Of a stretch of 64,000 nucleotides of DNA, positions 38,524-50,400 are shown piece by piece (the first letter of the stretch is position 1; the number at the start of each line of letters is the position of its first letter). Source of the DNA: Elmis aenea (lineage: Eukaryota > Arthropoda > Insecta > Coleoptera > Elmidae); contig CANTFG010000240.1 in assembly GCA_947652605.1 (NCBI GenBank), positions 248,001 to 312,000 on the forward strand, read 5' to 3'. The notes under the pieces were generated by a model that was not told the DNA's origin, ran no database searches, and saw nothing but the letters and a program-made list of their open reading frames with translations. A program made the translations under genes and the position numbers.

Positions 38524-39405
38524 ACAAACGGCATTATACTAAGAAAGTTAAACTCTATAACATGCTAAAATTTGAACAAAATCGTATGAGCCGTTTTCGA
38601 GAAAAAAATTCAAAATTTTCAAAATTTTTAATTTTTTGAATAACTTTGTAAATAAAATTTCAAACTAGTTGAAACAAACGGCAATATACTAAGAAAGTTA
38701 AACTCTATAACATGCTAAAATTTGAACAAAATCGTATGAGCCGTTTTCGAGAAAAAAATTCAAAATTTTCAAAATTTTTAATTTTTTGAATAACTTTGTA
38801 AATTAAAATTCAAACTAGTTGAAACAAACGGCATTATACTAAGAAAATTAAACTCTATTTTACGCCAAAATTTGAACAAAATGTAACGAGCCGTTTTCGA
38901 AAAAAATTTTCAAAATTTTTAATTTTTTGAATAACTTTGTAAATAAAATTTCAAACTAGTTGAAACACACGGCAATATACTAAGAAAGTTAAACTCTATA
39001 ACATGCTAAAATTTGAACAAAATCGTATGAGCCGTTTTCGAGAAAAAAATTCAAAATTTTCAAAAATTTTAATTTTTTGAATAACTTTGTAAATTAAAAT
39101 TCAAACTAGTTGAAACAAACGGCATTATACTAAGAAAGTTAAACTCTATAACATGCTAAAATTTGAACAAAATGTAACGAGCCGTTTTCGAAAAAAATTT
39201 TCAAAATTTTTAATTTTTTGAATAACTTTGTAAATAAAATTTCAAACTAGTTGAAACACACGGCAATATACTAAGAAAGTTAAACTCTATAACATGCTAA
39301 AATTTGAACAAAATCGTATGAGCCGTTTTCGAGAAAAAAATTCAAAATTTTCAAAATTTTTAATTTTTTGAATAACTTTGTAAATTAAAATTCAAACTAG
39401 TTGAA

Positions 39406-39546
39406 ACAAACGGCATTATACTAAGAAAGTTAAACTCTATAACATGCTAAAATTTGAACAAAATGTAACGAGCCGTTTTCGAAAAAAAATTTTAAAATTT
39501 TTAATTTTTTGAATAACTTTGTAAATTAAAATTCAAACTAGTTGAA
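39406..39546 (+). repeat. Hybrid 141-bp monomer: L head, S body
   Basis: It has the L head AAAGTT and ATAACATGCT, then the S core GTAACGAG and the short S right half with CGAAAAAAAATTTTAAAA. It is the reciprocal of the TTACAC hybrid. This class becomes the main 141-bp form from about 39 kb to the right end, where one subfamily also carries GTTAGA (A to G) and another TTTTCAAAAA. Confidence 0.8.
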
Positions 39547-40278
39547 ACAAACGGCATTATACTAAGAAAGTTAAACTCTATAACATGCTAAAATTTGAAC
39601 AAAATCGTATGAGCCGGTTTCGAGAAAAAAATTCAAAATTTTCAAAATTTTTAATTTTTTGAATAACTTTGTAAATAAAATTTCAAACTAGTTGAAACAA
39701 ACGGCATTACACTAAGAAAATTAAACTCTATTTTATGCTAAAATTTGAACAAAATGTAACGAGCCGTTTTCGAAAAAAATTTTCAAAATTTTTAATTTTT
39801 TGAATAACTTTGTAAATTAAAATTCAAACTAGTTGAAACAAACGGCATTATACTAAGAAAGTTAAACTCTATAACATGCTAAAATTTGAACAAAATGTAA
39901 CGAGCCGTTTTCAAAAAAAAATTTTAAAATTTTTAATTTTTTGAATAACTTTGTAAATTAAAATTCAAACTAGTTGAAACAAACGGCATTATACTAAGAA
40001 AGTTAAACTCTATAACATGCTAAAATTTGAACAAAATCGTATGAGCCGTTTTCGAGAAAAAAATTCAAAATTTTCAAAATTTTTAATTTTTTGAATAACT
40101 TTGTAAATAAAATTTCAAACTAGTTGAAACAAACGGCAATATACTAAGAAAGTTAAACTCTATAACATGCTAAAATTTGAACAAAATCGTATGAGCCGTT
40201 TTCGAGAAAAAAATTCAAAATTTTCAAAATTTTTAATTTTTTGAATAACTTTGTAAATTAAAATTCAAACTAGTTGAA

Positions 40279-43069
40279 ACAAACGGCATTACACTAAGAA
40301 AATTAAACTCTATTTTATGCTAAAATTTGAACAAAATCGTATGAGCCTTTTTCGAGAAAAAAATTCAACATTTTCAAAATTTTTAATTTTTTGAATAACT
40401 TTGTAAATAAAATTTCAAACTAGTTGAAACAAACGGCAATATACTAAGAAAGTTAAACTCTATAACATGCTAAAATTTGAACAAAATCGTATGAGCCGTT
40501 TTCGAGAAAAAAATTCAAAATTTTCAAAATTTTTAATTTTTTGAATAACTTTGTAAATAAAATTTCAAACTAGTTGAAACAAACGGCAATATACTAAGAA
40601 AGTTAAACTCTATAACATGCTAAAATTTGAACAAAATCGTATGAGCCGTTTTCGAGAAAAAAATTCAAAATTTTCAAAATTTTTAATTTTTTGAATAACT
40701 TTGTAAATTAAAATTCAAACTAGTTGAAACAAACGGCATTATACTAAGAAAATTAAACTCTATTTTATGCTAAAATTTGAACAAAATGTAACGAGTCGTT
40801 TTCGAAAAAAAATTTCAAAATTTTTAATTTTTTGAATAACTTTGTAAATTAAAATTCAAACTAGTTGAAACAAACGGCATTATACTAAGAAAATTAAACT
40901 CTATAACATGCTAAAATTTGAACAAAATCGTATGAGCCTTTTTCGAGAAAAAAATTCAAAATTTTTAAAATTTTTAATTTTTTGAATAACTTTGTAAATT
41001 AAAATTCAAACTAGTTGAAACAAACGGCATTATACTAAGAAAGTTAAACTCTATAACATGCTAAAATTTGAACAAAATCGTATGAGCCTTTTTCGAGAAA
41101 AAAATTCAACATTTTCAAAATTTTTAATTTTTTGAATAACTTTGTAAATAAAATTTCAAACTAGTTGAAACAAACGGCAATATACTAAGAAAGTTAAACT
41201 CTATAACATGCTAAAATTTGAACAAAATCGTATGAGCCGTTTTCGAGAAAAAAATTCAAAATTTTCAAAATTTTTAATTTTTTGAATAACTTTGTAAAAT
41301 TCAAACTAGTTGAAACAAACGGCATTATACTAAGAAAGTTAAACTCTATAACATGCTAAAATTTGAACAAAATCGTATGAGCCGTTTTCGAGAAAAAAAT
41401 TCAAAATTTTCAAAATTTTTAATTTTTTGAATAACTTTGTAAATAAAATTTCAAACTAGTTGAAACAAACGGCAATATACTAAGAAAGTTAAACTCTATA
41501 ACATGCTAAAATTTGAACAAAATCGTATGAGCCGTTTTCGAGAAAAAAATTCAAAATTTTCAAAATTTTTAATTTTTTGAATAACTTTGTAAATTAAAAT
41601 TCAAACTAGTTGAAACAAACGGCATTATACTAAGAAAATTAAACTCTATTTTACGCCAAAATTTGAACAAAATGTAACGAGCCGTTTTCGAAAAAAATTT
41701 TCAAAATTTTTAATTTTTTGAATAACTTTGTAAATAAAATTTCAAACTAGTTGAAACACACGGCAATATACTAAGAAAGTTAAACTCTATAACATGCTAA
41801 AATTTGAACAAAATCGTATGAGCCGTTTTCGAGAAAAAAATTCAAAATTTTCAAAAATTTTAATTTTTTGAATAACTTTGTAAATTAAAATTCAAACTAG
41901 TTGAAACAAACGGCATTATACTAAGAAAGTTAAACTCTATAACATGCTAAAATTTGAACAAAATGTAACGAGCCGTTTTCGAAAAAAATTTTCAAAATTT
42001 TTAATTTTTTGAATAACTTTGTAAATAAAATTTCAAACTAGTTGAAACACACGGCAATATACTAAGAAAGTTAAACTCTATAACATGCTAAAATTTGAAC
42101 AAAATCGTATGAGCCGTTTTCGAGAAAAAAATTCAAAATTTTCAAAATTTTTAATTTTTTGAATAACTTTGTAAATTAAAATTCAAACTAGTTGAAACAA
42201 ACGGCATTATACTAAGAAAGTTAAACTCTATAACATGCTAAAATTTGAACAAAATGTAACGAGCCGTTTTCGAAAAAAAATTTTAAAATTTTTAATTTTT
42301 TGAATAACTTTGTAAATTAAAATTCAAACTAGTTGAAACAAACGGCATTATACTAAGAAAGTTAAACTCTATAACATGCTAAAATTTGAACAAAATCGTA
42401 TGAGCCGGTTTCGAGAAAAAAATTCAAAATTTTCAAAATTTTTAATTTTTTGAATAACTTTGTAAATAAAATTTCAAACTAGTTGAAACAAACGGCATTA
42501 CACTAAGAAAATTAAACTCTATTTTATGCTAAAATTTGAACAAAATGTAACGAGCCGTTTTCGAAAAAAATTTTCAAAATTTTTAATTTTTTGAATAACT
42601 TTGTAAATTAAAATTCAAACTAGTTGAAACAAACGGCATTATACTAAGAAAGTTAAACTCTATAACATGCTAAAATTTGAACAAAATGTAACGAGCCGTT
42701 TTCAAAAAAAAATTTTAAAATTTTTAATTTTTTGAATAACTTTGTAAATTAAAATTCAAACTAGTTGAAACAAACGGCATTATACTAAGAAAGTTAAACT
42801 CTATAACATGCTAAAATTTGAACAAAATCGTATGAGCCGTTTTCGAGAAAAAAATTCAAAATTTTCAAAATTTTTAATTTTTTGAATAACTTTGTAAATA
42901 AAATTTCAAACTAGTTGAAACAAACGGCAATATACTAAGAAAGTTAAACTCTATAACATGCTAAAATTTGAACAAAATCGTATGAGCCGTTTTCGAGAAA
43001 AAAATTCAAAATTTTCAAAATTTTTAATTTTTTGAATAACTTTGTAAATTAAAATTCAAACTAGTTGAA
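40279..43069 (+). repeat. 2791-bp 19-mer, copy 2
   Basis: This is the second tandem copy. It contains the last GAGTCG S monomer (40729) and the last CCT/CAACATTTT L monomer (41020) seen in the window. Its final third (42047-43069) is also the start of the 5410-bp unit, so the two large duplications overlap in space and happened in succession. Confidence 0.86.
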
Positions 43070-46000
43070 ACTAACGGCATTATACTAAGAAAATTAAACT
43101 CTATTTTACGCCAAAATTTGAACAAAATGTAACGAGCCGTTTTCGAAAAAAATTTTCAAAATTTTTAATTTTTTGAATAACTTTGTAAATAAAATTTCAA
43201 ACTAGTTGAAACACACGGCAATATACTAAGAAAGTTAAACTCTATAACATGCTAAAATTTGAACAAAATCGTATGAGCCGTTTTCGAGAAAAAAATTCAA
43301 AATTTTCAAAATTTTTAATTTTTTGAATAACTTTGTAAATTAAAATTCAAACTAGTTGAAACAAACGGCATTATACTAAGAAAGTTAAACTCTATAACAT
43401 GCTAAAATTTGAACAAAATCGTATGAGCCGTTTTCGAGAAAAAAATTCAAAATTTTCAAAATTTTTAATTTTTTGAATAACTTTGTAAAATTCAAACTAG
43501 TTGAAACAAACGGCATTATACTAAGAAAGTTAAACTCTATAACATGCTAAAATTTGAACAAAATCGTATGAGCCGTTTTCGAGAAAAAAATTCAAAATTT
43601 TCAAAATTTTTAATTTTTTGAATAACTTTGTAAATAAAATTTCAAACTAGTTGAAACAAACGGCAATATACTAAGAAAGTTAAACTCTATAACATGCTAA
43701 AATTTGAACAAAATCGTATGAGCCGTTTTCGAGAAAAAAATTCAAAATTTTCAAAATTTTTAATTTTTTGAATAACTTTGTAAATTAAAATTCAAACTAG
43801 TTGAAACAAACGGCATTATACTAAGAAAATTAAACTCTATTTTACGCCAAAATTTGAACAAAATGTAACGAGCCGTTTTCGAAAAAAATTTTCAAAATTT
43901 TTAATTTTTTGAATAACTTTGTAAATAAAATTTCAAACTAGTTGAAACACACGGCAATATACTAAGAAAGTTAAACTCTATAACATGCTAAAATTTGAAC
44001 AAAATCGTATGAGCCGTTTTCGAGAAAAAAATTCAAAATTTTCAAAAATTTTAATTTTTTGAATAACTTTGTAAATTAAAATTCAAACTAGTTGAAACAA
44101 ACGGCATTATACTAAGAAAGTTAAACTCTATAACATGCTAAAATTTGAACAAAATGTAACGAGCCGTTTTCGAAAAAAATTTTCAAAATTTTTAATTTTT
44201 TGAATAACTTTGTAAATAAAATTTCAAACTAGTTGAAACACACGGCAATATACTAAGAAAGTTAAACTCTATAACATGCTAAAATTTGAACAAAATCGTA
44301 TGAGCCGTTTTCGAGAAAAAAATTCAAAATTTTCAAAATTTTTAATTTTTTGAATAACTTTGTAAATTAAAATTCAAACTAGTTGAAACAAACGGCATTA
44401 TACTAAGAAAGTTAAACTCTATAACATGCTAAAATTTGAACAAAATGTAACGAGCCGTTTTCGAAAAAAAATTTTAAAATTTTTAATTTTTTGAATAACT
44501 TTGTAAATTAAAATTCAAACTAGTTGAAACAAACGGCATTATACTAAGAAAGTTAAACTCTATAACATGCTAAAATTTGAACAAAATCGTATGAGCCGGT
44601 TTCGAGAAAAAAATTCAAAATTTTCAAAATTTTTAATTTTTTGAATAACTTTGTAAATAAAATTTCAAACTAGTTGAAACAAACGGCATTACACTAAGAA
44701 AATTAAACTCTATTTTATGCTAAAATTTGAACAAAATGTAACGAGCCGTTTTCGAAAAAAATTTTCAAAATTTTTAATTTTTTGAATAACTTTGTAAATT
44801 AAAATTCAAACTAGTTGAAACAAACGGCATTATACTAAGAAAGTTAAACTCTATAACATGCTAAAATTTGAACAAAATGTAACGAGCCGTTTTCAAAAAA
44901 AAATTTTAAAATTTTTAATTTTTTGAATAACTTTGTAAATTAAAATTCAAACTAGTTGAAACAAACGGCATTATACTAAGAAAGTTAAACTCTATAACAT
45001 GCTAAAATTTGAACAAAATCGTATGAGCCGTTTTCGAGAAAAAAATTCAAAATTTTCAAAATTTTTAATTTTTTGAATAACTTTGTAAATAAAATTTCAA
45101 ACTAGTTGAAACAAACGGCAATATACTAAGAAAGTTAAACTCTATAACATGCTAAAATTTGAACAAAATCGTATGAGCCGTTTTCGAGAAAAAAATTCAA
45201 AATTTTCAAAATTTTTAATTTTTTGAATAACTTTGTAAATTAAAATTCAAACTAGTTGAAACTAACGGCATTATACTAAGAAAATTAAACTCTATTTTAC
45301 GCCAAAATTTGAACAAAATGTAACGAGCCGTTTTCGAAAAAAATTTTCAAAATTTTTAATTTTTTGAATAACTTTGTAAATAAAATTTCAAACTAGTTGA
45401 AACACACGGCAATATACTAAGAAAGTTAAACTCTATAACATGCTAAAATTTGAACAAAATCGTATGAGCCGTTTTCGAGAAAAAAATTCAAAATTTTCAA
45501 AATTTTTAATTTTTTGAATAACTTTGTAAATTAAAATTCAAACTAGTTGAAACAAACGGCATTATACTAAGAAAGTTAGACTCTATAACATGCTAAAATT
45601 TGAACAAAATGTAACGAGCCGTTTTCGAAAAAAAATTTTAAAATTTTTAATTTTTTGAATAACTTTGTAAATTAAAATTCAAACTAGTTGAAACAAACGG
45701 CATTATACTAAGAAAGTTAAACTCTATAACATGCTAAAATTTGAACAAAATCGTATGAGCCGTTTTCGAGAAAAAAATTCAAAATTTTCAAAATTTTTAA
45801 TTTTTTGAATAACTTTGTAAATAAAATTTCAAACTAGTTGAAACAAACGGCAATATACTAAGAAAGTTAAACTCTATAACATGCTAAAATTTGAACAAAA
45901 TCGTATGAGCCGTTTTCGAGAAAAAAATTCAAAATTTTCAAAATTTTTAATTTTTTGAATAACTTTGTAAATTAAAATTCAAACTAGTTGAAACTAACGG

Positions 46001-47456
46001 CATTATACTAAGAAAGTTAAACTCTATTTTACGCCAAAATTTGAACAAAATGTAACGAGCCGTTTTCGAAAAAAATTTTCAAAATTTTTAATTTTTTGAA
46101 TAACTTTGTAAATAAAATTTCAAACTAGTTGAAACACACGGCAATATACTAAGAAAGTTAAACTCTATAACATGCTAAAATTTGAACAAAATCGTATGAG
46201 CCGTTTTCGAGAAAAAAATTCAAAATTTTCAAAATTTTTAATTTTTTGAATAACTTTGTAAATAAAATTTCAAACTAGTTGAAACAAACGGCAATATACT
46301 AAGAAAGTTAAACTCTATAACATGCTAAAATTTGAACAAAATCGTATGAGCCGTTTTCGAGAAAAAAATTCAAAATTTTCAAAATTTTTAATTTTTTGAA
46401 TAACTTTGTAAATTAAAATTCAAACTAGTTGAAACTAACGGCATTATACTAAGAAAATTAAACTCTATTTTACGCCAAAATTTGAACAAAATGTAACGAG
46501 CCGTTTTCGAAAAAAATTTTCAAAATTTTTAATTTTTTGAATAACTTTGTAAATAAAATTTCAAACTAGTTGAAACACACGGCAATATACTAAGAAAGTT
46601 AAACTCTATAACATGCTAAAATTTGAACAAAATCGTATGAGCCGTTTTCGAGAAAAAAATTCAAAATTTTCAAAATTTTTAATTTTTTGAATAACTTTGT
46701 AAATTAAAATTCAAACTAGTTGAAACAAACGGCATTATACTAAGAAAGTTAGACTCTATAACATGCTAAAATTTGAACAAAATGTAACGAGCCGTTTTCG
46801 AAAAAAAATTTTAAAATTTTTAATTTTTTGAATAACTTTGTAAATTAAAATTCAAACTAGTTGAAACAAACGGCATTATACTAAGAAAGTTAAACTCTAT
46901 AACATGCTAAAATTTGAACAAAATCGTATGAGCCGTTTTCGAGAAAAAAATTCAAAATTTTCAAAATTTTTAATTTTTTGAATAACTTTGTAAATAAAAT
47001 TTCAAACTAGTTGAAACAAACGGCAATATACTAAGAAAGTTAAACTCTATAACATGCTAAAATTTGAACAAAATCGTATGAGCCGTTTTCGAGAAAAAAA
47101 TTCAAAATTTTCAAAATTTTTAATTTTTTGAATAACTTTGTAAATTAAAATTCAAACTAGTTGAAACTAACGGCATTATACTAAGAAAGTTAAACTCTAT
47201 TTTACGCCAAAATTTGAACAAAATGTAACGAGCCGTTTTCGAAAAAAATTTTCAAAATTTTTAATTTTTTGAATAACTTTGTAAATAAAATTTCAAACTA
47301 GTTGAAACACACGGCAATATACTAAGAAAGTTAAACTCTATAACATGCTAAAATTTGAACAAAATCGTATGAGCCGGTTTCGAGAAAAAAATTCAAAATT
47401 TTCAAAATTTTTAATTTTTTGAATAACTTTGTAAATAAAATTTCAAACTAGTTGAA
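42047..47456 (+). repeat. 5410-bp 37-mer, copy 1
   Basis: This is the largest repeated unit found: 37 monomers, one of them 145 bp and fifteen 141 bp. It contains a 1900-bp cassette (43361-45260), one full 1173-bp octamer (45552-46724) and part of another. Copy 2 begins at 47457 with the same ACACACGG monomer. The last monomer (47307-47456) reads GAGCCGGTTT where copy 2 reads GAGCCGTTTT (52717). To the left the match ends because 41906 is a 141-bp hybrid while 47307 is a 150-bp L. Confidence 0.86.
45552..46724 (+). repeat. 1173-bp octamer, reference copy
   Basis: The order is GTTAGA hybrid (141), L, GGCAA L, ACTAACGG S with AAAGTT, ACACACGG L, GGCAA L, ACTAACGG S with AAAATT, ACACACGG L: five of 150 and three of 141 bp. 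A partial second copy follows at 46725. Full copies recur at 50962-52134 and 52135-53307, with a partial third at 53308. The right domain therefore has one more octamer than the left. Confidence 0.84.
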
Positions 47457-50400
47457 ACACACGGCAATATACTAAGAAAGTTAAACTCTATAACATGCTA
47501 AAATTTGAACAAAATCGTATGAGCCGTTTTCGAGAAAAAAATTCAAAATTTTCAAAATTTTTAATTTTTTGAATAACTTTGTAAATTAAAATTCAAACTA
47601 GTTGAAACAAACGGCATTATACTAAGAAAGTTAAACTCTATAACATGCTAAAATTTGAACAAAATGTAACGAGCCGTTTTCGAAAAAAAATTTTAAAATT
47701 TTTAATTTTTTGAATAACTTTGTAAATTAAAATTCAAACTAGTTGAAACAAACGGCATTATACTAAGAAAGTTAAACTCTATAACATGCTAAAATTTGAA
47801 CAAAATCGTATGAGCCGGTTTCGAGAAAAAAATTCAAAATTTTCAAAATTTTTAATTTTTTGAATAACTTTGTAAATAAAATTTCAAACTAGTTGAAACA
47901 AACGGCATTACACTAAGAAAATTAAACTCTATTTTATGCTAAAATTTGAACAAAATGTAACGAGCCGTTTTCGAAAAAAATTTTCAAAATTTTTAATTTT
48001 TTGAATAACTTTGTAAATTAAAATTCAAACTAGTTGAAACAAACGGCATTATACTAAGAAAGTTAAACTCTATAACATGCTAAAATTTGAACAAAATGTA
48101 ACGAGCCGTTTTCAAAAAAAAATTTTAAAATTTTTAATTTTTTGAATAACTTTGTAAATTAAAATTCAAACTAGTTGAAACAAACGGCATTATACTAAGA
48201 AAGTTAAACTCTATAACATGCTAAAATTTGAACAAAATCGTATGAGCCGTTTTCGAGAAAAAAATTCAAAATTTTCAAAATTTTTAATTTTTTGAATAAC
48301 TTTGTAAATAAAATTTCAAACTAGTTGAAACAAACGGCAATATACTAAGAAAGTTAAACTCTATAACATGCTAAAATTTGAACAAAATCGTATGAGCCGT
48401 TTTCGAGAAAAAAATTCAAAATTTTCAAAATTTTTAATTTTTTGAATAACTTTGTAAATTAAAATTCAAACTAGTTGAAACTAACGGCATTATACTAAGA
48501 AAATTAAACTCTATTTTACGCCAAAATTTGAACAAAATGTAACGAGCCGTTTTCGAAAAAAATTTTCAAAATTTTTAATTTTTTGAATAACTTTGTAAAT
48601 AAAATTTCAAACTAGTTGAAACACACGGCAATATACTAAGAAAGTTAAACTCTATAACATGCTAAAATTTGAACAAAATCGTATGAGCCGTTTTCGAGAA
48701 AAAAATTCAAAATTTTCAAAATTTTTAATTTTTTGAATAACTTTGTAAATTAAAATTCAAACTAGTTGAAACAAACGGCATTATACTAAGAAAGTTAAAC
48801 TCTATAACATGCTAAAATTTGAACAAAATCGTATGAGCCGTTTTCGAGAAAAAAATTCAAAATTTTCAAAATTTTTAATTTTTTGAATAACTTTGTAAAA
48901 TTCAAACTAGTTGAAACAAACGGCATTATACTAAGAAAGTTAAACTCTATAACATGCTAAAATTTGAACAAAATCGTATGAGCCGTTTTCGAGAAAAAAA
49001 TTCAAAATTTTCAAAATTTTTAATTTTTTGAATAACTTTGTAAATAAAATTTCAAACTAGTTGAAACAAACGGCAATATACTAAGAAAGTTAAACTCTAT
49101 AACATGCTAAAATTTGAACAAAATCGTATGAGCCGTTTTCGAGAAAAAAATTCAAAATTTTCAAAATTTTTAATTTTTTGAATAACTTTGTAAATTAAAA
49201 TTCAAACTAGTTGAAACAAACGGCATTATACTAAGAAAATTAAACTCTATTTTACGCCAAAATTTGAACAAAATGTAACGAGCCGTTTTCGAAAAAAATT
49301 TTCAAAATTTTTAATTTTTTGAATAACTTTGTAAATAAAATTTCAAACTAGTTGAAACACACGGCAATATACTAAGAAAGTTAAACTCTATAACATGCTA
49401 AAATTTGAACAAAATCGTATGAGCCGTTTTCGAGAAAAAAATTCAAAATTTTCAAAAATTTTAATTTTTTGAATAACTTTGTAAATTAAAATTCAAACTA
49501 GTTGAAACAAACGGCATTATACTAAGAAAGTTAAACTCTATAACATGCTAAAATTTGAACAAAATGTAACGAGCCGTTTTCGAAAAAAATTTTCAAAATT
49601 TTTAATTTTTTGAATAACTTTGTAAATAAAATTTCAAACTAGTTGAAACACACGGCAATATACTAAGAAAGTTAAACTCTATAACATGCTAAAATTTGAA
49701 CAAAATCGTATGAGCCGTTTTCGAGAAAAAAATTCAAAATTTTCAAAATTTTTAATTTTTTGAATAACTTTGTAAATTAAAATTCAAACTAGTTGAAACA
49801 AACGGCATTATACTAAGAAAGTTAAACTCTATAACATGCTAAAATTTGAACAAAATGTAACGAGCCGTTTTCGAAAAAAAATTTTAAAATTTTTAATTTT
49901 TTGAATAACTTTGTAAATTAAAATTCAAACTAGTTGAAACAAACGGCATTATACTAAGAAAGTTAAACTCTATAACATGCTAAAATTTGAACAAAATCGT
50001 ATGAGCCGGTTTCGAGAAAAAAATTCAAAATTTTCAAAATTTTTAATTTTTTGAATAACTTTGTAAATAAAATTTCAAACTAGTTGAAACAAACGGCATT
50101 ACACTAAGAAAATTAAACTCTATTTTATGCTAAAATTTGAACAAAATGTAACGAGCCGTTTTCGAAAAAAATTTTCAAAATTTTTAATTTTTTGAATAAC
50201 TTTGTAAATTAAAATTCAAACTAGTTGAAACAAACGGCATTATACTAAGAAAGTTAAACTCTATAACATGCTAAAATTTGAACAAAATGTAACGAGCCGT
50301 TTTCAAAAAAAAATTTTAAAATTTTTAATTTTTTGAATAACTTTGTAAATTAAAATTCAAACTAGTTGAAACAAACGGCATTATACTAAGAAAGTTAAAC

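Larger units (their letters stand above)
37488..40278 (+). repeat. 2791-bp 19-mer, copy 1
   Basis: This has nineteen monomers: twelve of 150 bp, six of 141 bp and one of 145 bp. It runs from a TTACAC hybrid through S(GAGTCG), two CCT L monomers, the 145-bp monomer (38379), S(TACGCC), ACACACGG L, several 141-bp hybrids, a GAGCCGGTTT L (39547) and a TTACAC S (39697). It is repeated immediately at 40279 with constant offset; I noticed no difference by eye. Confidence 0.86.
38379..40278 (+). repeat. 1900-bp 13-mer cassette (first of four)
   Basis: The cassette starts with the 145-bp monomer and ends with a GGCAA L. Copies start at 38379, 41170, 43361 and 48771 and each spans 1900 bp. Its last seven monomers (ACACACGG L, 141-bp hybrid, GAGCCGGTTT L, TTACAC S, TTTTCAAAAA hybrid, L, GGCAA L; 1023 bp) also occur alone at 47457-48479, giving five copies of that part. 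The first monomer reads GGCAA in copies 1-2 and GGCAT in copies 3-4. Confidence 0.82.
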
